Origin: Tomocerus qinae
Lineage: Eukaryota > Arthropoda > Collembola > Entomobryomorpha > Tomoceridae
Assembly: GCA_020055645.1 (NCBI GenBank)
Contig: CM034550.1
Span: forward strand, 11,607,001-11,671,000
Direction of reading: 5' to 3'
DNA: 64,000 bases
In this document: positions 20,752-34,200 of the stretch, piece by piece
How positions within the stretch are numbered: the first letter of the stretch is position 1
How the letters are laid out: each line of letters begins with the position of its first letter
The notes under the pieces: model-generated
Told to the model about the DNA's origin: nothing
The model's input: only the letters and a program-made list of their open reading frames with translations
Databases searched by the model: none
Made by a program: the position numbers and the translations under genes

Positions 20752-23645
20752 ATTTATTTTTAAAGTAAATGAACTATAAATTATTTAAATCCTAGGTTAT
20801 CCTGTTTATATATTGCTGACTGAAGAGTGGATTGAAGTGTGAAGAGTGCAAATGATTGAGCTTAAGCTTAATCTAATCAAAAAGAAAAATATTCCACGGC
20901 ATTAACAAGGTGGGCACTAGAAAAACATGTCTGTCCTATTTTGCTGTGCCTTTGCCCTGAATTGTCTTGTCCTGTCTCGGTGTCCCTTATCTGGGCAATG
21001 AATAAAATGAGATTAATATGGATTTATCAGCATGTTGTTTAAAGATATTATTAGTTAAATCATGTTAAATACAATTAAACTAGGTTTACAAATATCGTAC
21101 TTGTTGACCACATGGGGTCATATTTATATCAAAGAAAATACAGCATATTATGTCAAAAGCAACATCTGCATATCTAATATCCATATAGTATGCTTAGCAA
21201 ATAATAAATCATGGCATGTTTGTTTGCTCACCTGATACGGAGACCACTGATACTGAACACTTAAACCCTAACAGAATTAATACAGCTAATCTCATCTTCG
21301 CTCAGGGTAAACAGACTCATTTAACTTACAATATTCAGCACTTTGGAATTAGTGGTAAAAATAAACAGTTTGCTAACTTTGAGACCGACTACACAACAGA
21401 CTAGACTATAGGATGTCCATTAATTGTCTATACTTATAATAAAAACTGTTTTGTCAAGGTTCATTACACTTTAATTGTCCCATTATTCTTCTGAAGGTCA
21501 ATTTATATTTATTTTCTAGGAAGTTCAAACTTTTGAAATTGTCTAATCTTTCACAAAATAAAATGAAATGTTGGGCATGGTTTAAGAAATTAAGGTTTTC
21601 ATCATTCTATTGCATTTAAATTCCCTACCTACTTAAAAAGTTATGCAACTGGCGTAATATGTGACTTCGGACCATATGATCATAAACGACAATTTTCATA
21701 TTTTCCCAATAGTATATCCTTCAAGCATTGCATAAAAAGTTAAAACCGTAAAATTGCATTCCTAGAGGTGTATTTTAATTTTTAAAGCATATCGGATTAC
21801 TATGAAAATGACTTTCAGATTTATATGCATGTCAAAAGCGTTGTACATCATATGTTCAAGTAGCCTTTAATTACAATTAAAACTATAATTTAGTCAAACA
21901 ACAACCTATATCAACATGGGTTATATCAAAAATACCTAGACTAACTACCTACATACTGCAATATTTAAAGTCTCAACTTTCCATACAGTACAGAAAAAAT
22001 AAATAAAATACTTTAAAATCAAAATTGTCGCTTACTATAATAAAATGGCCCCAATTCATTTTAAAAAGAGGCGCTTATGACGATATGGCCCTCAACTTTC
22101 AAACAATAAAAGAAATACTTTCCATATAGCTGTTATTAACAACTCATCGTATACCGTTCGAAAGCCTGTTTCAAGGTCTATCCAGTAACATCATAATATT
22201 TGACATTTTCAACCCACAACTAAAATGACACCATTTATTGCGACTCATGTTTTAAGTTGATTAATTTTGAAATTACAAATTGTCTTTTTAGTCTAATGTT
22301 ATTGTATAAGGGATCCGTTTTTATCGTTTTCCTATTGACTGTGATGTGTAGCTGTGGATAAAAATCCATAGTGTGTTCTCAGAGGACCTTGGTCTGTATA
22401 ACTTAGATCAAATTGCCACAATTCTTTATATGTGTAAATTATGTGATTATGATTTGTGATTATGTGACCCCTCAAATTTCGAATCCTGAAATAAATACTT
22501 GTCATGTAGGAAAAGGCTAAGAAGGCTTTTACCATTCGAAAGGTCGTCTCAATAACTATGAAATTTACTCATTGTACGCGCTGAACCCATTCAGTAAAAC
22601 AATAGCGTTTCTTGTAACCGAAACCAGAATTTCATTAATTTTGAATTTATGTTACAAAATGTGATTTCATGTTTTCACGAAAAATGCTAACCTCTCTAGA
22701 TTATTAGAATTCAATTATATGCTACCTATTTGCCTAAAAGACTATACGCCCTTTATAAGAATTTAGAACTTAATTAATCCCTTCGCACTAAAATTATGTA
22801 TTATAACCTATTGATACGCATTACACAACTATTCCTCATCGCTATTGGTTCATCGAAATTTGGTAATGCAATTTCGAATTACTGCGAATTTATTCGAATT
22901 ATTTTGAATTTGTTTGTTTAGTTTAGAGTTTATTTGTTGGATTGCATTGGTATTTGATAAAAATTATGGAAAGTTGATTTATTTCATTCATAATTTAATA
23001 AATTATTATTCCGATAAAAGCTAGAGACACTGGAACTGAAATTTGCTACATTTCATTTCATTACTCATTATCTATAAATTATAGAGTTTATGCGACATAA
23101 ATTTATGGATATGCATGCCATGCGCTTTTTGCTTATAATGGACACGTCTCTCTCTCTCTCCGTGATGGGCCCAATGGTCAATAGCTATTTTTGTGATTGA
23201 TAGCTATAAATTTTATATGGTAGATAACAAAATGGGCGGACCAAAAAAATCCACATACTCGGGTTTTGAAGACAATTTTCTCAAGGAAGCTGTTTACGTC
23301 GTGAAGAATGAGTTAAGGATTTGTGATTCCTTCCAAGAACACCTTAAAGGATTATTTTTCTCAGTACTACTAGCTTAGTCGGGTAAATCCTTTGCCAAAA
23401 TAACAAGACTCGTATCAGAACGTAGGAAATATCCACTTCACGTACCTCTTCTCTATAAAAACATTTAGGTACTTCGGTTTTTTACATTTTATACGAGTTA
23501 TTTTAAGAATGGAACAGAATTATGCTTTGTAAGGAATTGTTAATGAGTCAATACGTTTCAAATATTCGACAAAGAACATTCTGAATTGTCTATTTTCTAT
23601 TCAACCAAAAATTCACCAAAATATAAATTTTCAATAGAAGTAACT
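20752..23645. other. Intergenic, 2.9 kb between divergent genes
   Basis: Separates the minus-strand hexosaminidase from the plus-strand S28 protease, so it should hold both promoters. A short (TC)n run lies at about 23146-23160. I see no further gene. Confidence 0.5.
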
Positions 23646-26600
23646 ATGAAGTGTTTTAATTTATTGCTGATATTCGGAATATTTTTAGGTGTCACAAATA
23701 AAGTAAGAAGTCTTGATTTGGGATCGAAAAAATTCTTCCAAGGGAAATTATTTACCGATCTCGCATCTTCAAAGAAATATGAACAAATTCATAGGGAAAT
23801 TCCTGTTTTGTGGTTTGATAGACAAAAAGTTGACCATTTTGATCCTAATGACAATCGTATTTGGTCACAGGTAAGATTTTAAATAATAATCAGAAAAATA
23901 AGTGTACGTGTTATATATTAATCATTAATTTAGATAAACTGATTTCTGAAAATTTTCAGTTTTTAATTAGTATTATTTCTCTGTCTTTAGAAATACTATA
24001 TAAATTTGTCATTTTACCAAAATGGTGCACCAGTTTTTATAAGTCTCGGGGGAGAAGGTCCTTTAAGCAATTACGATGTAACGTCAAGTGCAGTTGCAGA
24101 ATTGGGAAAGAAATTAAATTGCTTCTTAATTGCTGTAGAACATAGATTTTATGGAGAAAGCCATCCCACAAAGTAAGATATCTTAACGAGAAATTCTCAG
24201 TATTTTATTGTAGCATAATAATACATCTGCGACAATTGAGAAGTTGGGGGAAAGAAGGGCGTGGGGTTTTCAATTTCCTTGACAACATGTCAAAAGATCT
24301 TTTGGAAAGAAACATTGGACCCGAAATCCTACTCGACGGCAGTCAACTTAGCCATCCCCTATGCCCATGCAGCAGTAAAGTGGGTGAAGTTTCGAAACTA
24401 AACTAAAAATTCTTCGAAACTTATTCTATAGTAGTTATATTGAAAATTCCACATCTTGGTCTTCGACTTGAAGATATCACCGTTTGAAACCGAAAAATGT
24501 TTGTTTTTTGTGCATTATATATTGCGAATTTGTATCTTCAAGTCAAAGCCCAAAATGTGGAATATTCAATATGTGTATACTGAAAAATAGGGTTTGAAGA
24601 ATTTTTTAAAATTTATCTTATGGCCGTAGGACGTGTGGTGTCAGATCCTTAGGGAATTTCAAAAAAAAGTTACGGGCAAATATGATAGTCGAGAAATCAT
24701 TTTCGTTTCCATGCACCTGGGCTTAAGGTCAATTTACTTATATCGATAAAATTATTTGTGACTTAAAAAGTTAGTGACATTTGACGTTGATTTGCCCCTG
24801 CCTTATAACGTGGACCATTGTTGGGGGTCTCTCTACCCAAGAAAACATATGACCCCCAAATCGACTCCAAACCCAGCATAGGGTACTAAAGCTTTGGGAG
24901 TTGAGTTTACTGTTAAAGGAAATTTAATATTTTTTGATACCTGCAAATTGTATGAAACAAAAGATATATGCACCAAGCACCTAAGTATCTAGAAAAAGGC
25001 ATTTTTTGTCAAAAAAGGTTAAAAAGTCAAGAAATTTTCGAATATGCCGCGAGTATGCCTTCATTTTATCAATATATTTTGGTGGGCCCCCCTAGGTCAA
25101 ATTCATGGATACGTGCTTAATATGTACAATAGTGTTAGTCTTTTAGTGGAAATTTTTCAAAAAGTTATGTACTAGCCTTTAATCGAGTCTGAATTTTCAC
25201 ATAGTTTTCTGTTCCCTGGCTGACGAGCCTTATGGACAGATGGTTGAAAAAAAAGATGTGTGCCTTAGAAAATGTTGTGCTCTGAGTCAGAAATGAGGCT
25301 GATCTGCTGTTTGATGTCAAAAAATGTGCAGATTTAATGAAAATACTAGAACTTCTTTAGCCGCAATACCTGGATTTTTTCAGAAATATTTCACATTTGT
25401 AGTTGTATGCCAAAAGGTTTAAAATTCACGTTATAGATTGCAAATCGAGTATTTACGTCTAGACACAACTTTCTGTTTCTGTCAAAATTTTAGTTTTGTT
25501 AAAAAGAAAGCCAAGATGTGTATCACATTGTATTAAACTAACCAAAGGGGCACGGCGCCAAATTCTTAGAAAAAGAGAATTTTTTTGTCAATAAAAGCTA
25601 AAATCCATTTCGCCAATATGTCATGATTTTACAAAATGAGTGAAAATATAGGAGATCACGCAGGCTGGGAACCGGTTGTAACAGACGAAGTTGATAATTT
25701 CAGCATCTACTCTACTTTAGAATATGAGAAAACTAATTTCTCGAATGTTTTTAAAAATCCGCTGTTTTTGAGGTAATGGCGGTTTTTACCCAAAAACTTT
25801 ACGTAGGAGTAATTTCGAAACTACTGAACCGATTTTGACGAAACCAGTGCCAAAATGGTCGCATGGCTGTTCTCTACATGGGGTATTTAAAACATTTTTC
25901 TCGATTTCGGGGGGGGGCACATGCCCCCCTTTGCTGCGGCCCTGTTTACGTTATACAACTTATTTCGGTCTGAAACTTAAAATCCATGGCTTGTCAGATA
26001 TACACGAGTCGGGTTTCGGGTCTTTTGTGGGTTAAAAATTTTTTGAAAAGTTGTTTACAAATTTTAGAAATTGTGTCACGCCCTTCTTTCCGCCAGCTTC
26101 TGAATTTTTATTTTCAGTGACACTTCAGCGGACAATTTAAAATTACTAACAAGTCAGCAAGCTCTTGCCGATTTTTCCGAAATTATTAAATACTTGAAGC
26201 AAAAATACCAACTTACTGTAAGTTCTAAGACATTTTGAAAAAAGTTTCGGTTGTTTATGTTTAAAATTTACCATTATGCAAGAAAATAAACATAATACGT
26301 AGACAGTGGTCCAAAATTTTTATGAAACTAATAAATTATTATCCTTTACCACAGGGAAATAAATGGGTTGCTTTCGGTTGCTCTTATGCTGGAAATCTGG
26401 CAGGTATTACATTTTATAATATTTTAATATTTGAAATTTTTCCTGTTAATTTAAAGTTTTAAATTTTAAATTATTGTACCTAAATGAAATTTTGGAAATT
26501 CCTCCCAGCTTGGATTCGTATTCGGTATCCTCATTTAATTTATGCTGCTGTAGCATCATCAGCCCCTGTTTCGGCGAAATTTAATTTTCAGGGTATAATA

Positions 26601-27877
26601 CATTTTATTTAATACAAAATATTATTTGTCTCTTTCCAAGAAGATTGAAACACACTTGACCATAATTTTGTCATTTTTCTCAGAATACTATGAAAAGGTT
26701 GGACAGACGATATTCGCAACGTCGCCAGAGTGCTATTGGACTTTAAAGGATGCATTTACATGGATTCCTTCCCTTGTGCAAATGGATACTTGTTGTCCAT
26801 CAAAGAATACTAAATCTATATTGAAGAAAACTTTCGGGTAAAACTAAAAGCGTCAGAGATAAATGGTATTCCTTATAAACGTAAAAATGTGATATATATT
26901 TATTCTGCAAACTTTCAGATTGTGCACAGAGTTGAACACAAGTGATGAATTAGAAGTGGAAAGTTTCTATTCAACTTTAGTGAATTATTGGGCTTCAGTA
27001 GCTCAGTACAATGGTGTTGGTAATGGATACATCTTGGGAGGGCTTTCTATAGATTATTTATGTCAGATTATCCGAACACCTTTAAATGCCAACTTACCAT
27101 CTGTTCCAAAACCTCCTTATGCTAAGGAAATAGCAGAGGTGGAAACCTTTGAAATCAACTCTTTTGTCAGTAGTTCCGTACAAAAGTTGGGAAGGTTGAT
27201 TTTCCGATTGAATAAGTTTTACAACCACAGTTGCACCTATTCTTCCTTTGCAAATACAGTAAATTTTCTAAAAGAAGATCAATGGACCAGTCCAGGAGTT
27301 CAGTATGGCATGAGGCAATGGATTTGGCAGACTTGTACCGAGTTTGCTTATTTTCAAACGTTGAAATCCTACAGACAACCGTTTGGAAATGGCTTGACGG
27401 AAAAACATTTCGTCGCTATTTGCAGATTGGCTTATGGGGAAAAGTAAGATTTTCTTAAACTAAATTCACCGCAAAAAATAAATTATCTTGAAAATTTAAT
27501 GCCAGTTATGATATTATCTTAAGGTATGATGAACTATTCATAAACAATGCTGTTGAGAGTGCAAACAATGTTTACGGTGGAAAAACAGGAGAAGGATCAC
27601 GTATTATTTATGTGAATGGAGACAACGATCCTTGGTCTCCTTTGGGTTTCAATCGGCAGGTTGAGACAAACGACTGCAATTTAGTAATATCACTCCGAGG
27701 TAAACATTTTACGAAATTAACAAATAAAAATGTAGAAAATGTCTAATTATATAATTCATTTTAGGAAAAGCTCATTGTTCTAACGGATACCAAACGCTTG
27801 CAGGAGACACTCAAGATTTAATAATAGCAAAAGAAAGAATTTTCGAAAAATTAAAATATTGGCTTGGTTTACTTTAA
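23646..27877 (+). CDS. Serine carboxypeptidase, peptidase family S28
   Basis: Secreted or lysosomal protease of the prolylcarboxypeptidase / DPP II / thymus-specific serine protease family. Nine exons: 23646-23870, 23991-24172, 26118-26217, 26355-26403, 26509-26592, 26684-26837, 26919-27443, 27524-27699 and 27765-27877, about 535 aa. The signal peptide is at ~1-22. Family motifs in order: FISLGGEGP, AVEHRFYGES, the nucleophile elbow FGCSYAGNLA (Ser ~179), NGDNDPWSPLG (catalytic Asp ~475) and GKAHC (His ~502). Conserved Cys residues are present. Intron 2 (1.95 kb) is inflated by a transposable element; the other introns are short. An AATAAA overlaps the stop and another lies at 28047-28052. 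The layout resembles TSSP (PRSS16)-type proteins more than PRCP, but the substrate cannot be assigned. Confidence 0.93.
24238..26102. mobile_element. Non-coding inverted-repeat element in S28 intron 2
   Basis: 26-base terminal inverted repeats at 24238-24263 and 26077-26102 share GGAAAGAAGGGCGTG and differ at three positions. The 1.8-kb interior has no credible ORF. It ends 15 bases before the exon 3 acceptor, so it fills nearly the whole intron. AATT occurs on both flanks and could be a target duplication, but this is not firm. The superfamily is unassigned. Confidence 0.6.
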
Positions 27878-28210
27878 TAAAATATCACAAATTGTATATT
27901 TCTACGATATTTCACCTACTCTCGTATAATCAAGATAATTAGGAACGATGTGGATAAATACATATATAAACGTGTGTATTTATGTATACGTGATATAATT
28001 ACTATTAAGATATAAATTGTAATCGCATTTTGTATGGAGAAATTTGAATAAATGCTATCATGAATCATATCGATAACGTACAATCTACAGCTGTTGTCAT
28101 TTTTATCATCACAGGAAGATGTAGGTTAAAATATGTCATTCAAGGTTATTAATTTTAGCTTTGGTGTATTGTATCACATCTTTTATGTTGAGGTTTACCG
28201 ATGAGATCAA
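27878..28210. other. Spacer between convergent genes
   Basis: Short AT-rich 3' flanks of the S28 protease (plus) and the adiponectin-receptor gene (minus). A poly(A) signal for the plus gene is at 28047-28052. Confidence 0.55.
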
Positions 28211-29640
28211 TTAACACATATTTTCTTTGAGAGCTTGATCAGCCAGAATACTTATCCCACGAAAACAAACAAGAGCAGCACACAAAACCAACACGTGGAA
28301 TATTTGATGACTGTGTAACTAAAAATAAATTGTCATGAATTAGGTTTCTAACTGATTTCAAAAATAATATCACAAATTTTCAAAGTTACTTACAACAATG
28401 TCAAATTTTCCTGGGTAAAATTTCTCTGGAATTCGAGCAGCATAAATGTAGGCTCCCACGAGGTACAGAACAGCCATTAAAATCAAGTATCCTAATGCCA
28501 ATTCGGTAAATGCTTTCACAAAACCTCTTGCGCACAAGAAATGAATAGCGGGTAAAACTCCACTCAACCCAAATGCTGAGAAAAGGGCTACAACAAAATA
28601 ATTCTTTTAAAAACGGATTTTCAATTTAATTTATTTGAGATTTATTGTTTTATAACTTACAAGCTCGCATACTTCTGTACCGGCTAGTTCCAAATTTATC
28701 CCAGAGTGAAGCAATAATGGAAGCTGCTCCTAGAGTAAACGTTAGAACCATGTAGGCATTTCTCACAAAGGTCTCACAATAAAACCCGTAGTACAACCAT
28801 GGAACAAAGGAACCAATTATTTGCAGAGCAATTCCAAGATAATCTAGTCTGGGAATTATAAAATCAGTTATCATCTGAGAAAAAAAAAATTTTCAAGCTT
28901 CAAGAATAAAATTTGTTAAAAATTACTTGCTGAAGAGTTTTCCCACGTCCTCAGAGTGACATAAGAGAGTATGGTAGGTGGAGGAAAAGAAAAGACACAA
29001 AATAGCTCCGCTAAAGAATACACTGAAAACAGCTTTTTCTTGAACGTTGACTTCCGGAGATAGAGTGACATAGAAAAACATAATTATTGCGAACAGGAGG
29101 CATCCGATAAGGTGAGTCCAGATATTTCCAGTTTCCGTATGACATCTTAAAATGCTTTTCAAGCAAACACTAAATGATGGAAGAGGAGGTCGATATCCCT
29201 TGTGAATGTATTCGTTGTCTTGAAGCCAACTTGGTAAAGCCTGAAAAAAATTCATGAAAAGATTATTTCACTCGGTCATTGTTTACATTTAGAATATAAA
29301 TTTTGTATTTCTTTGGATAGATATTTAAATTATCTACATTTTGGGTTTTTAGTATCCATAAATATTGATATATATTTTATTATGTTACCTGAAATCTGCA
29401 ACATCTCCAACTGTGAAGACTTTTCCTCATTCTGACCTCAATGTCGATGTCCTCCTGTTCTTCGTCTGAATCATCTGTTTTTTTAAATGTTCCTGTTCCA
29501 TTATCATTTTCCAATGCAGTGTGATGCCTCGGGTTATTTGCTGAATTATTAGAGTGCCGTCCTGTCTTCCGATGCCGCTTCTCTTCGCAAAGGCTCTCGT
29601 CAGCAGAGCTTGCGCTTCTCTTTAACATTCTTCCTCCGTT
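28211..29640 (-). CDS. AdipoR: Adiponectin receptor-like protein (PAQR family)
   Basis: Seven-span membrane protein of the AdipoR/PAQR family, a zinc-dependent ceramidase-like receptor that controls lipid metabolism. Exons: 29389-29628 (ATG at 29628), 28927-29240, 28661-28848, 28394-28587 and 28211-28318, about 347 aa. The N-terminus is a charged cytosolic region with an acidic run (DSDEEQEDIDIEV). Family blocks follow: HTETGNIWTHLIG, SSTYHTLLCHS, FSKLDYLGIALQIIGSFVPW and SHQIFHVLVL. The His in STYHT and the two His of SHQIFH match the three zinc ligands. The acceptor at 28848 was chosen because an earlier AG at 28874 would bring in a stop. A splice acceptor just before the ATG (exon edge 29640) implies an upstream non-coding exon. 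Confidence 0.95.
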
Positions 29641-31263
29641 CTGCAAAAGTAAACACAAAACTCAGTCGAACTCCTTTCCACGCACTATCTCTACATGCAA
29701 CTTCTCAACTAACTGTTCAAGAATAAATGCAGGTAGCTTTTGTAGACTAAAACTTTAAAGTAGGGCACTATGATTTTTGCATAATAAACAAAAAACTCTG
29801 GTAGTAACTTTGCAATCAAAATCAAGAGACTCAGGACCAAAAGCTTTGCGTTACAAATACCAAGTTACGTAACAAGGTTACATTATCTAATTACACTTGA
29901 TAAGATATATTATGTTGAAGAAATAAAATAATCGCGTGTCTATAAGACTTTTTATCAACCCCAATTAACAGGATATAAATATGATTGCTCAGAAATGAGC
30001 TCATTATTGTGTGGGTGGATGGCATGCAGGGATTATTTTCATTTTGCATAGCCACAGAAAAATACTAGTACTTATGTAGTGCACTGAATGAATGAAACAA
30101 GGTCATGCTGCTTTTATCTTTGCACTGCAGTTAATGGCTCGTTCAATTTATCTCCGTTTCTCCTATTCATACTTACTGAAACAGTTTAAATTACCATTTA
30201 ATTCCCCTACAGTTATACTACATACTTATAAGCACAGCTATACAATAATAATATAGAGCATAACATTTTATTCTGTCTATAGCCTATATGCTATAGCTAT
30301 TGGGCTTTTCCTGTTTTACAAAGAAGTCTCAAAGTCTCAACCTAACGAATTATCCGATTGATGTATTTTTTGTACTGAAGCCAACTTAGAATCTTATAAT
30401 TTTTTGATATCCAATTCTATAGCTACTTTAGGTTATTATAGGATTCAATCAATCATTTTTAGGAGTTGTGGAAAGCAGAGAAGTGAAAATGATAGATTGT
30501 GTTGAAATAGTAATGAGAATATTGTGAACAGTTTTGTAAACAATGGACAAATATTTTTATCTTTTAGAAAGCAATTATCTGACCTTCAAGTTAATTTAGC
30601 CGTTTGAACACGGACTGTTTCACTTCTCGGTCAGCTGTTGTGTCCCCAACTTCTGTCAAGGATTTTCACTTGGAACAGTGACCTCTTCCAAAAAATTTTG
30701 ATTGACCAAATTGATAAATTTGTTGTTTGAATTTGATTAGCAAGTTATCACCTTTGGCTACCATTTGATTATTTAAAACAAGCGTGGATTTTATTTTATT
30801 GCGATATTTCATGCTTAAAAAGAAAATTGGATGGTTTGAAGTCGAAAAGCATTCGTGGGGATAAAATAATCTGTCGAAACACTAGATTATCATTTTTACG
30901 CTTTATTAGAAACATTTATCTTAACCTAACACATTTAGTAGCAACTGTGGGCTTCCGTATTAAAGACTATAAGTTAATGGCAGTGAATAAATTGTATAAT
31001 GATGATAAAGATACTTTTAACTAATAAAACTTGTCTAGACGTCAACACATGTACAGTATATGAAGTACATGCAAGTATATAGTGGAAATTGCGCTACAAA
31101 CAATAAAGCAACATATTATGCTCATTTCGCACATCACCCTACAACATACTTCTGAAGATATAATACAGCAGATTTGAAATAGGTTGTTTAACACACGATA
31201 CAATAGTGGTAGCAAAAAATGGATTACAGGTTTCAAAAATATTAATTTAATTATACAACTCCA
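29641..31263. other. Intergenic, 1.6 kb
   Basis: Upstream region of the adiponectin-receptor gene (with an unseen 5' non-coding exon and promoter) and 3' flank of Nup160. No other gene recognised. Confidence 0.5.
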
Positions 31264-34200
31264 TTATGAGATCAGAGCTCTCTTCTCTCGCCGAGTTTGC
31301 TTTACACGTTCAGAGTACATGTTGCACTTTTCCTTTAAACTTTCGTAGAGCTGAAAAGAAACAAAAAAGTTACACTTTTAGTACAAACACTTAAACAATT
31401 ACTTTCATAGTGCTCATTACCTCTAAGAATGACTTACTTTGGAATATTGTGGGCCTTTTTCAAAATGTGCTTCCAATTGTAGGGCTAATTGATCGATAAT
31501 TGAAAAAGGTATGTAATTATCTGAGTTTTCATAGGCTGATATCACTTTAATGCTCGGGTCGAATTCAGTCAGAGAACGACGACCTAAACTTGCATCCATA
31601 ACTCTCAAAGATAAGGCCGTGGCTTCTTCAAAATATCCGTACCGAATATAACATAGAATCAATTGTGCAGTATTCTTTTTCTAAATCAAATATTTTTCAA
31701 TTATTATCAACATTAGGAGCAAAAAACCTTGATAAATCAGCAAAATCTACTATGAAGTTACCTTGTATGATTCCAGTAACCATTGTGGAGGGGAAACGTC
31801 AAACTCAAGTAGTTTTAGTACAGCTGCTTCATGTAAACAACTATCCATTGGTTTCTCTAATTTCCATACGTAATTGCAAAGGAGACGGAAGGCCAATTCC
31901 GTGACGCTAGCATTACCATTTGGAAGTTCTAAAATCACAAATCATTAATTAAATTCTCAGCTAAAGTTTTACTAATTAATTTAAAAGAAAATCAAAGAAA
32001 ATATTAATTAATTATAACACACCTGACGTATCATTATTTTTAATGTAGTCAGCAGGGTCTCCAGTTTCAGGCATTATTTTGTACATCATTTTAGTGCATG
32101 TCGCTGAGAATGCAGTGACCACTGGAGCGTAAGGTAATCCCCATAAATCCGCAATTTTAATAGCATCATCATAGTAATGGAAGGTTATTAGACTTTGGAG
32201 CAATTCTTCGGCTCTACTACGAAAATCTATATTCACATAATTAAATTAGAATTCTTTTCATACTAATAACTATACTATAATTTTGTAATACAAATACACA
32301 CCTCGTATTCTTATAGGTTGAGCATCAATTTTCCCTGATAACTTTACGGCAGCAACACAAAGCTCCATTTCTTTCCTTATTTCGGAAAAGGATATTACTT
32401 CCATCTCTTTGTCAAAGCACAATGCAGGCACCTGTCCATTTAAAAAATTCATTAGTAGAGCTACACATTTTATAAAAACTGACAATTTCTACTAAATATA
32501 ATTTTGATAAAACGTTTTTACATTAGAGCCATCAATGCAAGGTACATCTTCTGGTAACTCGCCAATTAATCCTGTTTTTCTGATAACCCATCGGAAGTTG
32601 ACATCTTCTACTAATGACAGACATGTAAGCACATCCAAATAGGTATCCCTTTGTTCCGTTAGTGCTAGAATTCCTGCACCTTTTTCTCCAATTCGTATTA
32701 TACGGGAATATAAAGCGGCTGCGGCTGTATAATTGACAATTTAAATAGAAATGAGTTAACATCGAATGGTGTTCAATTATATTTTATAGAGAGTTTAATA
32801 AAATTTACCTTTGTGGAAGTTTTGCCTAGTTATATGATACAAGTATAGTATTTGATAGACACCGTCTTTTTGAACAGGATCTGACAAATTAGCTTGAGTG
32901 AAGAGGATATCTTCCACTTGCTCCCTGAAAGTGGAAGACTTATTGAACATTGAATTGAAATTGAGATTGATGAGAACTTCTACGTCTCCTTGGTGTATAA
33001 TTTTTCCAATGAGCAATCTTAAAGAAGCCAGTTTCTGACTCCGATCTTGAAAAGCACTTCCAATTTCATAACTGGGCATCCGTAAGATGAATTTATATGC
33101 TGCTTCGTAGTCGTCCATTTTTAAAGCACATTTAAAGGCTAATGAACACATTCGTGTGACTGAATCTTCATCTTCGCAAACTTTTAAGGCATCCTGGGCG
33201 AGAATCTGAACAGCTCTTGTATTGTCATATATTTGGAATAAATTGATCACCTGGAAAACGAAATGAAATTAAAATTTGGCACTTTTGTATTAAAATAAAA
33301 TGTCTATAGTAAATTGCACTTACTTTAGCATAATAAGTACTGTGACATGTATTGGGCATTTCTGCAACATTTCCAGGCAAAGGAAAATCTAACATTTTCA
33401 CACAAAAATATGGATCGTCCCACGCTTCTCTCATGGATATGGATCGGAAATGTCCTAAGGCAATGTCATCGTTGCCTGAGCACAAGTGGGCTAATCCGAG
33501 ATAAAATTTTTCTAAAAAATATTTAATTAAATTAAAGTCTGTATCATTTAGCTATATTGTTACAGAAAAAAATGTCTTGAATCTTACTTAGGGTACGTTT
33601 TGTATTAACAAGGTAAGACAACATATCTTGACCATAATGCAGAAGGGCTGTGTACTGACATGCTGATATCAGAAATTCTTCAAACGGATGTTCAAGAGAA
33701 GTCAAATCATTTGGCCATCTAAATTCAAAAATATTGTTTTAATTTTCACCAATACTTCTTACTCTTACCATTTAATTAATAATTAATTCTTATTTTACAT
33801 TGCTCTTCCAGCTGCTTCTGCATAACCAACAATTCCAGACTTTTTGCTGCGACTAACTCTCTTCCTGACTGCCAAACCTCCCATTCGTGACGCGCAAAAC
33901 ATCTCAATCAGGGTCATTGGCCATGGATCAAGTAATTTCCCTTGAATCATATGATCGGAAGCATTACTTTTCAAGATGTTTGCGATTTTCAATCCTTTAT
34001 CCCTGTGAAATCAAAATACAGGTAATGCGAACATTATATTATGAATACAATAAGCAATTTAAATCTTTTTATCTGCATAATAATTAACAATAATTGTATT
34101 TACAAAAAACTTACAAAATAGAATCGGGAATTGATTCTGCATTTCTGTCAGAAAAACTCAACAAAGAATGGTGGTAAGTTGTAGCAGCAGATGCTTCACG

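Noticed and set aside
24010-24145. Plus-strand open frame reading past the splice donor of S28 exon 1
   Set aside because: Frame continuation through an intron; the S28 motifs continue in the frame reached by splicing 23870 to 23991.
30827-31024. 65-codon plus-strand frame between the adiponectin receptor and Nup160
   Set aside because: No family signature, no splice partners, and composition typical of AT-rich spacer.
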